In this document: positions 1 to 11,501 of the stretch, piece after piece
How positions within the stretch are numbered: the stretch's first letter is position 1
Layout: the number at the start of each line of letters is the position of its first letter
Source: Globodera rostochiensis
Taxonomy: Eukaryota > Nematoda > Chromadorea > Rhabditida > Heteroderidae
Length of the DNA: 64,000 nucleotides
NCBI GenBank assembly: GCA_018350325.1
Contig: JAEVLN010000012.1
Span: 2,625,991-2,689,990, forward strand
Direction of reading: 5' to 3'
The notes under the pieces: model-generated
The model's database searches: none
Told to the model about the DNA's origin: nothing
What the model saw: only the letters and a program-made list of their open reading frames with translations
Position numbers and translations under genes: made by a program

Positions 1-215
1 TATTGAAGAAAAGATCAAAAGTTTCTTTAAATTAAAAAACAAAACTCGCACAATTTTTTAATTTAAAAAAAGATCACACCGTTTCTCTTTGTTTCCACTT
101 TAATGCGTTCCTGTCACTGACATGACACCCCCAAAAAATTGGCAAAATCTACGGCCAAAAGGGGGGGGGGGGACGCCGTGGGGTGAGTTGCCCCACCCCG
201 AGGGGGGCGGCCTCA

Positions 216-620
216 CTAGAGCAAGTCCAATGCATCCTCCAGGTCTCCGCTGTACGTGCCGAACTCAATGGCCACCTGGAGGCCGACCAGCTACAGCGCT
301 GTCTCAATGTTCACCAGGTAACGCCCGCTGAGGTACTCGTCGCGCGCGTTAAGGTACAACACTTCGGTCAGACGCTCGTACCTTTCGGTGAACTATAATG
401 TTGAAAATAATGAAAAAAGTTCAGAATTAAAAAATCCTTTTTTATTTTACCAAAATTTCTCGGTCCAGAGTGAACAGCACATTTCGTCTCAGCACCAACA
501 ACGGCTCGTCAAGCGCGATGTCGTCCTCCTCGGCCGTGGTGAAGCGCCGCAGGAAGGCGGGCCATTTCATGTAAACGACGTACGGAATGGGGGGGGGGGG
601 GTTGAAGAATGGCACAACCA
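216..620 (-). pseudogene. FERM-domain protein fragment with in-frame stop
   Basis: Two exon-like blocks join in frame: 451-620 (acceptor TTTCAG, donor GTAAAA) and 216-392 (acceptor ATTATAG). The joined reading contains LRRNVLFTLDREIL, then a block with LYLNARDEYLSGRYL and LVGLQVAIEFG. This is the F1/F2 layout of FERM domains (a D-P-L-x-LRRN strand, then helices with a GRY motif and an ALQ-like helix), possibly FRMD8-like. The second block is interrupted by a TAG at 291-293, although similarity continues on both sides, and it ends at another TAG at 216-218. No upstream or downstream FERM exons were found. It is either a decayed copy or a real gene with a sequence error at 291-293. FERM assignment moderate; pseudogene status inferred. 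Confidence 0.45.
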
Positions 621-794
621 CTGAAAATGCCAAAATGGAAAACAATTTGGATTATTTTTTGTACATTTGTCGGAGTGGGAATGAATTTTGTGATTTGCAC
701 AGATTATGTTGGCTTCCTCTTGTGGTGCCATTGACGTGGTGGGTTAATGCCGTTTTGGCGGGCCAAAAAACGGCGCCAAAACATTTAATTTGAA

Positions 795-970
795 AACATT
801 AATTTATTTCCAAATTAATAATAATTATCAATTTATTTTCAGAATTAAATAATAATTATTAATTTATTTCCAGAATAATAATAATATTAATTTATTTCCG
901 GAATTAAATAATATATATTAATTTATTTCTTAAATAATAATTATTAATTTATTTCCAGAAAATAATATTT
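795..970. repeat. AT-rich tandem repeat (about 4 copies)
   Basis: About four degenerate copies of a 40-45 bp unit built around ATTAATTTATTTCC followed by AATAATAATT. Seen by eye; copy boundaries are approximate. Confidence 0.6.
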
Positions 971-1344
971 TTAAATGCTTTTTTGTTTGCCATCTTTTCA
1001 AAACAATGAAAAAATATGGCAGGTTCGAATTTTGTTGGTGAACTTTTGAGGACAATCGAAGCGCTGTTGAAAGTGACGGAGCGCGGGGGCTAAAGCTTCG
1101 CCGGGTCCAAGTCGTTTATCCGAACCCTAATTTTTATAATAAATAAATATCCTTTCAATGATTGGATTCTTTTTTTCATATTTATATGAGTAATTTCGAA
1201 TTAAAAGAAGCAAATTTCTCTCATCAAAATAAATGGTAATCGTCTAACTCCTCCAATTCGTTAAGTCAAAGACTCAGAAGGCCATCGATGCAATTTAATT
1301 CTATTAAGCGCCGAAGAGAAGAAAGGTTCGGCCGAGAACCGCTT

Positions 1345-1686
1345 CCGGTCCGAAGGTCGAAAGCTTTATAACTTTCTTTAACCTAAACCAATTAGGTCGA
1401 AGATAATATTAAATGAAAGGATGCGATGAGTTAGTGTTATCATTAAGCTAAGCTTGCGATTGGCAATGCTTAAAGTTATGGCCAAAAAGTAAAAACTCAA
1501 AAAATGGCTATTTTTGGAGGTTTTCTGGCCTAACTTTTTTCATAGTTATCAAATCGCTTAGTTTTTGCTTATTAATTGCTTTACTCATCGAGAACTTTTA
1601 TATGGTATACGGTTTGACCAAGTTCGGTCAGGTACAGAAAGTTATAAAGCTTTCGACATTCAGGGACAATTCGACCTTCGGACCGG
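1345..1686. repeat. Inverted repeat, possible MITE/fold-back element
   Basis: CCGGTCCGAAGGTCGAAAGC at 1345 continues as TTTATAACTTTCT to 1377. It reappears inverted at 1636-1686, where an extra 18 bp splits the arm. The arms lie about 260 bp apart and the inner flanks are also partly complementary. No transposase frame is present, so a non-autonomous element is likely. Confidence 0.6.
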
Positions 1687-2830
1687 TAGCCTTTACTCAT
1701 TTATATTAGCTGATCGTTCGTTCATCCCCCCCCCCCCCATTGTGCCCCTCCCCCAAATTCGTCACCATAATTGCCGCAGCGCGGGATGACAAGTCCGGAC
1801 CGGACCAGCTGTAGTCAGTCGTCGCTTCCGAAACATTCGCCCGTTACCATCCCCTCCCATTCGACAAAACAGCGGGGAGGGGGAGGGAGGGGGAGGGGGG
1901 GGGGATTGCTGCTGTCGTCCATATTCGGCTTCTGCTGGTTGATAGGTGGAGGAGGGTGGGGGGGGGCGCTGTCCGTCCTCTCATCGACTCATAAAGAATA
2001 GGGCCTAAAAAGTTCCAAAACCTAATTAATCACCACCACATTACGTTCTGCTTCCACTTCCATCCTTTCTTTCAACAAAAATCATTCGCCCGCTGGCAGC
2101 TTCCATCCAATCGCCTGTCTGTGAACGTCGAACGTCGCCGATATGCATTGCTGGAATGGAATATGAATCGCGGCGATCACTGCGTGAAAAGGCTTTTGAT
2201 GATTTTTGCTGAGTTATCATCGCTGGAAGGGATATATTCGCCAGAAGAGACAGACAGACACGCAGCCTTTCTTCCTCCTCGCTGACCCAAATTCTTCTCA
2301 AAAAGTGAAAGTGCACAGAGAGTGCCGGAGGGGATGAAACAGCGGAAATCAATCCGATGAGTTGGGGGGGGGGGTGACCGTTAGGGGGGGGGGGAATGGT
2401 GGGGACGGATTTGGTCTGATGGATTCGTGGGGGGGGGGGGGTGGGGAAGGCGGAAGTCTGTCGTTTTCGTTGATTTATATTAATCATTCATTCTGCTTCC
2501 CAACCAATCCAGAGACAAAGACCCCCCCCCCCCCCAAATTCCCCAAACCAATCTGTCCGATTCCCCCCCCCCCCCAAACACTCCAAATCCAATAATAGTG
2601 CTTGTCTCCTTAGGGCCCCAATGTTTCTACATAATATTCGTATTGTTCCACCACAATGTACATTTTAGAAGCCAAGCGCCAGCCACCTTGGTTAAAGAAA
2701 CAAAAATAAATTCCTTTTCGTCCGTTTGAATTATTTATTATTGTTTATCCCTTTTTATTTATTCTTTTTTTATTTATTTTATTTTTCACTTATTCATCAG
2801 AAAGTAATCAATTGCCAAAAGAAAAGTCCG

Positions 2831-5800
2831 ATGCGTCGGAGTTTTTCGCGTCGGCGTGACCCTCCGGTTGAGTTGCTGCAGCTGATCCCGCTGTTGGCAC
2901 TGCTCCCGGCCATTGTCCACGCGCACTTTTCCCTCACATTCCCCGAGACCAGATATCCCCCATTCGACTTTCTGGACACCCAACGGACCGTCGGACCCTG
3001 CGGAATTCCCAAATCGGACAGAAGTGAGGAATTGGGCAAACATTGCCTCTTTAATCGAATTTGAAGACGCTAATCTCTTCAGGTTTCGTCACAAAGTTCC
3101 AGACTGGCAAGCCGTACAAAATAAGCTGGAGAATGGCAATGGAGCACAAAGTAAGACGGGCAAACGACGCCCATTCAGTGAAATCGGATAATTGATCAAT
3201 CCGGTCCCAACAAATTGAATCCAACCCCTGCGGGGACAAATTGACCCCAATATACGCTATGCTAACGCTTTAAAAATGTTGGCATTATGCTTCTTTCCCC
3301 AGGGCACGTTTCGACTGCGTTTGTTGGATTCAGCCGGAAAGGCATTGGACAATTGGGTGTTGCGGCCGAATGGGACGGCGTTGACCCAATTCACTGACGG
3401 GACGAGGTGGGCAAGCCGACGCGGGGGGTGTTTTGAACTGAAACTTTGTGGGTGGACACTTTCCCGAGTTTTATTCAAAATTCATAAAATAATTCCACGG
3501 TCACCGGCGGGACGCCTTTTCCGTGTTTTTTCATCTAAACTTTTCAGTGCCAACTCTGTCGAAGTCCAATTTCCGTCCGATTGTCGCAATTGCACGCTTT
3601 TGATGGAGAAAGAGGCGCCCGAGTTGGGTGAACAGCTCGCCGAGAAGGGATGTGCCGAGGTGGACATTTCTGCGGAGGTTGGCCCTCAAGGGATTTTGAA
3701 CGCCCTAACATTTGCTGACTGAACACTTTCCGATTAGCCTGAAAAGCCGTGTCTGGGCAAAGGGAAAAGCGTCGGCGGGCATTGCCAATGTGAACAAGGC
3801 TTTTCCGGAGATCAGTGCCAATATCGAGGTCCAAGTTACGGTGCTTTACGAAAGAGCCGGGGGGAGGGGGGGGGGACAGTTCAGCCAACACGAAGCTGTT
3901 GGATATGTTCCCTCCCCTTGGGGTAATCAATCAAATACGTACAGTATAAGAGAAAGGCTTTTACCGTATGATTAATGTCAGATGACTGTACGGACGACGG
4001 CGACTGTGGGCACGGCGGGCGTTGTGTGGCGGGCGCCATTCATCACGGGCAACGGAGCTGTTTCTGTCCGTTTGGCTTTATCGGAACAAACTGCGAGAGA
4101 AGTCCGTCCTGCCGGCGACCATTTGTTGTCAAACTTCGGCACAAACAAATATTTTCAGAATCCGGCTCAGACCCGAAGGATTCACGCTGTTTCTCGCACG
4201 GAGGGCCTCTGAACGGCAGTTCCCATTCCAATTCCAGCCAAGAATTTGTGTACGGACTGTTCAACCCGAACTGCTACTCGTCGAAGGAGTTGAACTCGGA
4301 CGGTGACCGACTTTACTGGAGATTGGTCAGCAAAGCATCCCCCCCCTCCCGCGGCAGTTTCCTGTCAATCTTTTTAGGTGGGCAATCAATTGGAATTACT
4401 GCTCGACTTCCGTGCCAACTCGTGGGTGTCGTTGGGTTGGCGTCCGCTGAACATTCCCCCGTCCTGCCGACTCTTTCCCCAAATCCATGCCGCTTCTGAG
4501 GGCGGCGGTCGGCATGGACAGGACGGCCTCCAGACCAGCGGCTTCGGTTGCATTTCCTAATTTTACAAAAGCCTTAATAATGGGGAGATTCCTTCAGCAA
4601 AGGCTGCTCTCGACTCGCCCCTGCACCCAATGGACTGTTCCGACGTCATAATGGCCTCGGTATTGGAGGGGACCGACCTGCTGCACATCGCGGACATGTA
4701 CTCGCGAGACCGGTCCAGTCCGTTGCGGGACGCGTGGCTGGACGGGGAGGACTCTCTGTCGGCGGCCTACGGATTGGCCAGCGACGGCAGAATGGTCGTC
4801 ATGTTCCGAAGGATGGTGCCCGGTTAGAAAGTTCAATGTTTTGCAACAATTAAATTGTAATATTTTGACGGCATTTCAGAGATTGAGCCAACAGACCATC
4901 CATTGGGACCCGGAAAATTGTTTCTCATTTGGGCAAAGGGTCAGTCGAAGAAACACAAAGACAAAGGCTTTTACTCGGACGGCCAGTGGAAATACCACGG
5001 CGGTGAGATGATTAATTAAGCGCTAATTGCTCTAAATGATTATTACTTTTTAAGACGGAGGCGGACGTGGCCATTTGCAATTGGAATTTGTGTCTCTCGC
5101 ACAAATGGGCAAAATCCGAGGCCCTTTGATTCATCTCGACCCGCCGCCCCCGCCGGCGCCGCCGCATGTGCCGCCGGCGACCGATACAATTGAACAACGG
5201 ACGGACAAAGTGCCGGAAGAGGGCAAGAAAAAGGTAATTTATTTATTCAGCCGGGAAGAATGGATTTTTAAAATTAAAATCGATCAAAACTCTTTAAATT
5301 TCCATTTTTGTACTTTTATTGGCGGTTTTAATCTCTCCACTCACCTTTTAGAGTATATTTCCGAGTTCATTAATCAGGTGCCACCCACAACTGCCGTCAC
5401 ACCGTCTGGCACAAAAATGGAAAATCCTCAAACAAAGAAAGCATCCCCCGAGGCGCCGACGACAAAAAGCGTTTTTTTGACAACAGCGACAACGCAAAGC
5501 CCAACAACAGCGAAAAAAGAAAGCAAAGCGCAGAATTCGACGACGACAACGGCGGAAAGGACTTCCACCCGTCAGCCGTCGGCGGCGGCGCCGTCGGCGA
5601 CGGAAGGAAAGTCGACGAACGCGGCGAACATCGGGACGACGCACGGCAAGGCGACCGATCGGCCGGAGGTCAGGCCGGAACACGCGGAAGACGCCGCAAC
5701 GGCGGCGGAGGATGCCGAAGAGGGCGAGGAGGACAACGCGTTGCCGCCCTCCAGCAGGTCAACCACGGCACACGCCATGTTGCCCACCGTACTGCTCGGC

Positions 5801-5848
5801 TCAGTTTCCGCCGTCGTTGTTGTTGCACTGTTTCATCTTCTTGTCTGA
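2831..5848 (+). CDS. Secreted/GPI-type DOMON protein with EGF repeats and N-terminal His domain
   Basis: Twelve exons: 2831-3023, 3083-3150, 3303-3406, 3548-3677, 3738-3828, 3982-4101, 4159-4325, 4378-4507, 4598-4822, 4880-5002, 5055-5233 and 5378-5848 (666 aa, all phases consistent). A signal peptide (LLQLIPLLALLPAIVHA) is followed by a mature protein starting HFSLTFPETRYPP. An N-terminal domain contains ISWRMAMEHKGTFRLRLLD. Two EGF-like units follow (CQCEQGFSGDQC and CFCPFGFIGTNC), then a DOMON domain (DRLYWRLVGNQLELLLDF, HPMDCSDVIMASVL, LFLIWAKG). The tail is Thr/Ser/Ala-rich and ends in a hydrophobic segment (LLGSVSAVVVVALFHLLV) that suits a GPI signal or membrane anchor. DOMON domains bind haem or sugar. 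The N-terminal histidine suggests a metal-binding domain (inference). A poly(A) signal AATAAA lies at 6040-6045. Confidence 0.85.
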
Positions 5849-6371
5849 ATGCCATCCAATTTCTGTGCCTTTACCTTGCCACCATTTTTGCTCATTTATG
5901 TCAATCAAACTGTCCGAAGTAAAAAATGCGGTGTAAAAATATTTGAAGAATTTGTCGAAAAATCGCTGTCAGCATTGGCTGATTGGGCCAAAAGATTCTC
6001 CAACACTTTCATTGTTTAATTAATTAAATGATATGTAATAATAAAGATATTTACAAAGTTCGAATTGAGGTGACAAATGTATAAAAATGAGCACATACTT
6101 CTTGAATTGCATTTATATGAACGAATAAATTTGGGGACAAATTCAATTAGCTAAATAAAAATATATTTGTGTAACCGGCAAAACGCTTTAGGGGAGGGGG
6201 GGGGGGTGTCAAATGAAAGCGGCAAATCCATTCAAAGAGACAGAAACATCCAAAAACAGTCACAACCAAAAGACGGAAAGCACCGGCCTAATTTGCAAAT
6301 GTGCCATTGCTGATAGATACAAAAGTGCGTCGTCATAATAAATATTTTCACTAAAATTCTTTTGCCCGCCG
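5849..6371. other. Convergent intergenic spacer
   Basis: Spacer between converging genes. It carries the AATAAA signal of the upstream gene at 6040-6045 and a G tract near 6197-6206. No coding signal. Confidence 0.6.
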
Positions 6372-9300
6372 TCACACAACCGTCGGCATTTTCAAATTCG
6401 TCGCCATTCCGTTGCCATTCGCCGCGAAAGGAGGCACTCCGCCGCCGTTGGCACCATTCAGCTTTTTACGCCGTGGCAGCGATTTTTTGATGTGATTGTC
6501 GGGGGGAGAGACGGCATAAGAGACGGAGGAGGGCGGGAAGGAGGCGGACGGAGGGTTCTGCCGGAGGGGACATTTCATTAACTCGAAAAGGCCCCCAGGG
6601 ACAGTGGCCCCCGGAGGGGACATTTCATTAACTCGAAAAGGCCCCCAGGGACAGTGGCCCCCGGAGGGGACATTTCATTAACTCGAAAAGGCCCCCAGGG
6701 ACAGTGGCCCCCGGAGGGGACATTTCATTAACTCGAAAAGGCCCCCAGGGACAGTGGCCCCCGGAGGGGACATTTCATTAACTCGAAAAGGCCCCCAGGG
6801 ACAGTGGCCCCCGGAGGGGACATTTCATTAACTCGAAAAGGCCCCCAGGGACAGTGGCCCCCGGAGGGGACATTTCATTAACTCGAAAAGGCCCCCAGGG
6901 ACAGTGGCCCCCGGAGGGGACATTTCATTAACTCGAAAAGGCCCCCAGGGACAGTGGCCCCCGGAGGGGACATTTCATTAACTCGAAAAGGCCCCCAGGG
7001 ACAGTGGCCCCCGGAGGGGACATTTCATTAACTCGAAAAGGCCCCCAGGGACAGTGGCCCCCGGAGGGGACCTTTCATTAACTCGAAAAGGCCCCCAGGG
7101 ACAGTGGCCCCCGGAGGGGACATTTCATTAACTCGAAAAGGCCCCCAAGGACAGTTCCCAACTTTAAAGCTACCGAATTCAGTGAGTATGTTGTTGGGCA
7201 CGGTATGGAAGTTGGGATTGCGCTCCGGTAGTTGTTTAGCAGCGTCCGGTGGTGATTCTTCGAACCGGAAGGGCCAACGTCGGTAGCGAACTTCTCCACG
7301 GTTAACGCTGCGGTGGATGCGCCGGCCGACCCTCGGCGTTTCATCAAAGTCAAAGAGTTGGAGCCGTTCGGCTGCTGCAGCAGACTCTTCTTCATCCGTG
7401 GCTTAGGCTCTTCTTCAGCTGGCGGTGGATTGGGCGGCAACGGTGGCGGCTGATGTTCCGCAACGGCTGCAGGACTTTGCTTTTGGACAGTGCCAAATTT
7501 CAACAGCGATGCCCGGGGCAATTTGCTGCCGTTGCTGCCGCTGGTTGATGCAACTCCAATCGGAATCCGACTGGCCCCGAGAGACTGATTTTGTTGTTGT
7601 TGTGGCGGTTGTTCGAGTTTGGCACTGCTTGAGGGTGTCGCCGCTGGTGCCAACGCAACAAATTTTCTGTTCACTCTTAAAATAAGAAGATTTGGTCAAA
7701 TCATTTTTGCTTGCTTACGCTTCTGTGGCAGCAGTTTTTATTCGAAGACTCGTCAGCTCGTCCTCCTTTTCGCCTTCATCCTCCGCTTCTGAAGTACTGC
7801 TTGGTGTCGTCGAAGTGTCATCATCGGACAAATTTTCAACTATCACTTCCGACGGGTTGCGAGTGAGTTCATTTCGAGGAGGTGAACTGGATGATGGCGT
7901 GCAATCTTTAGCCTCCGTTTTGTTCGGCTCGAGTGCCTTCGGCAGTTGCCCCCTCCCCGCGTCCTTTTTGTCCGTGCCATCGTTGTTCAAAATTGTTGCG
8001 GGCTTTGGAGAACATAACGCCAACGAATTGTTTATTTCACTTGCTGAAGACGGACAATGGCCATTAAAACCGTTTGAATCGCTTCGTTTTTCGGCCTCAA
8101 TGTCCGAACACAAAGCCATACTTTCGATGCCATTTTGTTCAAGAGGCGCCTCACACGCTTTTATCTTTTGTGGAATGCCGCCATTCCCCCGAAAAGCTTC
8201 ATTTGTGCAGAACTCCGATTTAGTTTCATCAATTTTGCTGACTTCACAATCCTCTCCAAATTGTTGTTTATCCGTGGACTGCTTGAACTTGTTGTCCCAA
8301 CAATCCTCCTCTTTAATAGGTGCTTCGTCTTTGAACGGCTTCATTCTTTCTTTGCCATTCAATTGGCAATACAAATACTGCTTCAACCCATTCCCCAAAT
8401 CCTCCGAAAGCTGTCCGTCATTCGTTGGCTTGTTCAACTTCTTTTCGTCCTGAAATAATTCTCTCCCAATTTGTTCTTTACTTCCGAGCTGCCGCAGCTT
8501 TTTTCCAATTTGCTCATCGTTCAGTTGCTGGTTCAACTTCTTTTCGGCACTTTTTCCAACTTTTTCGTCATCTGCCGTTGGCGGCTTCGCGTCGGTAAAT
8601 TGATGAACCTTTTTCCGGACATTTACCCCAACAGACTCGCCGTCTGTGAACTGTTTCCTCTCTTTCTGAACGTTTTTCCCAACCCTTTCATCACTTTTGG
8701 GCTGCTGCTGCACTCCCTTCCCAAGATCACTTCCGACTTTGGCATCTTTCGAGAGTTGATTGGTCCCGGTCTCGGCATTTTTTCGAATATTTTCTTCCTC
8801 CGTGTGCGGCCTCAGCTCGTTGAACTGCTGAATCCTCTTCCACACGTCCTTTCCAGTGGTTGGTTCTTCTTCGTCGGTGAGTCTTTTTGAATTTGCTTCT
8901 CGGACTTTTGCATTATTCGAGACTTTCTTCTTCTCGACATTTTCCCCAACCTTTTCGTCACCAAACTGCATAAGATTGGAGCAGTCATCATCAGCTTCTT
9001 CGGCCTTTTCTTCGAGTTGCTTCTTCTTATTTTCATCATTTCTGAGCTGCTTCACTTCCCTTCCAACAATGTCTCGCCAAGCTGGCTTATAATCGGAGTA
9101 CTGCTTCAACTTGTCGACATTATTTTCAACTTTTCCACCATTCACGAGCTGTTTATGATCCGTGAACTGCTTAATCTTCTTCCAAACATCCATCCCAACT
9201 TGACCGTCTTCTGTGAACTGCTCCGTGATCTTTTCAACATTTTTTCCTTGCTTTTCACACTGGAGCTGCTTCAAATCATTAAGCGTTTGGCTTATAGGCT

Positions 9301-9760
9301 TCGCAATAACATGCCGAACTGACTTATCGTCATTGAGCTGCTTCAACCCTTTGTTAACTCCTTTTCCAACTTGGTCATCTTCTGAATGCGATTCCAGCTT
9401 CTCTGTTGCTGCTGCTGCTGCTTCTCTCCTGGCTTTTTCATCGCCCGTGTACTGTTTCGTCTTCTGCCCATCCTTTCCTTGCAGTTTGCCATCCGAATAC
9501 TCCTCGAACTTCTTCGGTTCATCATCTGTCCGTTGTTGTGGAGAAGCCTCGCCTCTCTGTGGCTTTTGCTGCTGCTGCTTCCTTTCGTCACAATCCTTCC
9601 ACGAATTCGGTTGCTTTGAATAATTGCTTGCCCCCTCGTCGTCGCTTTCCACTATCGCATGCAGCCGGGGAACTGAAAAACAACCAATTTTTGCAGAACC
9701 AAACAAAACTCTCGAACTGTGCCGACGCGTCCGAATTCGTTCTCGGGCCACCGCGACCAT
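6372..9760 (-). CDS. Lys/Glu-rich degenerate-repeat protein, function unknown
   Basis: Four exons on the minus strand: 9718-9760, 7719-9672, 7153-7675 and 6372-6557 (901 aa, phases consistent; start chosen at MVAVARERIRTR, and MRKM nine bases upstream is also possible). The large exon encodes a highly charged region of roughly a dozen degenerate 20-30 residue repeats of the type DEKVGKNVEKKLKQF or DVWKKIKQFTD. An acidic segment follows (LSDDDTSTTPSSTSEAEDEG), then a Gln/Pro-rich part (LEQPPQQQQNQ) and a basic C-terminus (IKKSLPRRKKLNG). No signal peptide or membrane segment. No family recognised; the repeats suggest a helical, possibly cytoskeletal or nuclear protein. The last intron, 6558-7152, is entirely a 50 bp tandem array. 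Confidence 0.7.
6558..7152 (-). repeat. 50 bp minisatellite forming an entire intron (about 12 copies)
   Basis: Near-identical 50 bp units run from about 6560 to 7150. Read on the minus strand, the exon ends at 7153 (…GGA ACT) and the first unit begins GTCCTTGGGG, a usable donor. Every unit repeats GTCCCTGGGGG. Only the last copy has CTCCGGCAG, the acceptor before 6557. A single unit would be a normal 45 bp intron, so this looks like an intron expanded in tandem. Confidence 0.85.
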
Positions 9761-11501
9761 TTTGCGCAAGTCGTAAAGGAACTAAAGACCAAAACCATTG
9801 TCATTTCACAGAACTGAAGCCCCGGGGATTCGTTTCGAAGTTCGAAATTGGACGAAAGAGAAATCAGTTTTTATATAAGGTATTGAAAATAAGCAAGCAA
9901 ATATTTTTACCTGTTCAGCCATCGGCGGTGGGTTGGACATCAGATGAGGTTCGAAGAACTCTGAACGTTTTGAATTTGAGTAAATTCCATTAATTCATAG
10001 ATTTATTTTTAAGGGTTTTTCGACCCTTTGGGGGGGGGATTCATGACCCCTTAGGGGGAGAGGGGGGGGGGAGAGGGGGGGGGGGGGCTCACGACCCTTT
10101 GGGGGGGGGGGGCTTACTGGCTTTGTCCGCTTGCCGGACGTGCTCTCTGCGCGTCAAATAAACGGCCATCATCGGCGAAAGTAACAGCGGCGTAAAAGGC
10201 GACTGTTTCCCAACTGTGCACTTAGTCATAATTTTTGACCAATTTTGGGGTGAATCGAATTTCGTCGTTATTATCGGCGCTATTTCTCTCTTTTAATAAA
10301 TAATATTCGTTTGGAGGGAGAAACATCTTTTCTTTATATCGGGGGGGGGGTAAGGGGGGGGTAAGGGGGGGGGGGAGGGGGGGGGGGAGGGAATGCTAAC
10401 CGAGCAATTCATCAAACGACCAAAACAGTGACACGGGAAGGGCGGGGCAGGCGTAAGGCAGTGAAGATGAAGAGGAGAAGGGAGGAGGAGACTCACATGG
10501 ACGCCGGGGGGGGGGGGATGAGAGAAAGGGGAGGAGGGGGGGGGGATGATCCAATGGGATGGATGATGGAAGAGAAGATAAGGAGGATGGAAGAAGAAGA
10601 AGAAGAGGATGAAAGGATGGAAGAAGAAGAAGAAGAGGATGGAAGAAGAAGAAGAGGATGAAAGGATGGAAGAAGAAGAAGAGGATGAAAGGATGGAAGA
10701 AGAAGAAGAGGATGAAAGGATGGAAGAAGAAGAAGAGGATGAAAGGATGGAAGAAGAAGAAGAGGATGAAAGGATGGAAGAAGAAGAAGAGGATGAAAGG
10801 ATGGAAGGATGGAAGAAGAAGAAGAGGATGAAAGGATGGAAGAAGAAGAAGAGGATGGAAGAAGAAGAAGAGGATGAAAGGATGGAAGAAGAAGAAGAGG
10901 ATGGAATAAGAAGAAGAGGATGAAAGGATGGAAGAAGAAGAAGTGGATGAAAGGATGGAAGAAAAAGAAGAGGATGAAAGGATGGAAGAAGAAGAAGAGG
11001 ATGAAAGGATGGAAGAAGAAGAAGAGGATGAAAGGATGGAAGAAGTAGAGGATGGAAGAATGGAAGAAGAAGAAGTGGATGAAAGGATGGAAGAAAAAGA
11101 AGAGGATGAAAGGATGGAAGAAGAAGAAGAGGATGAAAGGATGGAAGAAGAAGAAGAGGATGAAAGGATGGAAGAAGTAGAGGATGGAAGAATGGAAGAT
11201 ATAAGGTGGGGGGAGGCGGGGGGGGGGATGTCGAAGAATCACCAAATTAACGGCAATGGATGGGGGGGAGGGAGTCATTAAGAACGAAAACTCGACAAAC
11301 AAGTATTTAGGTGCGTACGTAAGCATCGTTTTATTTTGCGAGAGAGGTGAAGAAAAAGGCCCGAAGGAACGGACTTTTGCGTTGTCCCCCGCGGGTACAT
11401 TCTCCGAGGCAACTTTTTTGCGCAGGAAAGAGCTTTTTTCTATGAATGATTTGCCCCCCCCTCGATTAGGGCCATGAGAGTAATTAGTTGAAGTCCTGCT
11501 T
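9761..11501. other. Non-coding interval with G tracts and purine array
   Basis: No supported gene. It contains G homopolymers (10030-10110, 10340-10390) and the purine array described separately. Confidence 0.6.
10560..11200. repeat. 27 bp purine minisatellite
   Basis: Units of GATGAAAGGATGGAAGAAGA plus AGAAGAG (27 bp) in about 20 copies, with shortened variants. Because 27 is a multiple of three, both strands stay open (DERMEEEEE or PFILFFFFH type translations). These frames are composition artefacts: no start context, no introns, no flanking domains. Confidence 0.85.

Larger units (their letters stand above)
621..2830. other. Non-coding interval, AT-rich repeats and poly-G
   Basis: No credible coding exon. 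It holds an AT-rich tandem block (795-970), an inverted-repeat element (1345-1686) and a run of G/C homopolymers (1728-2575). The 148-residue minus-strand open frame at 2041-2487 is low-complexity and has no recognisable domain. Confidence 0.6.

Noticed and set aside
2041..2487. 148-codon minus-strand open frame
   Set aside because: Pro-rich low complexity over C tracts; no domain or splice partners.
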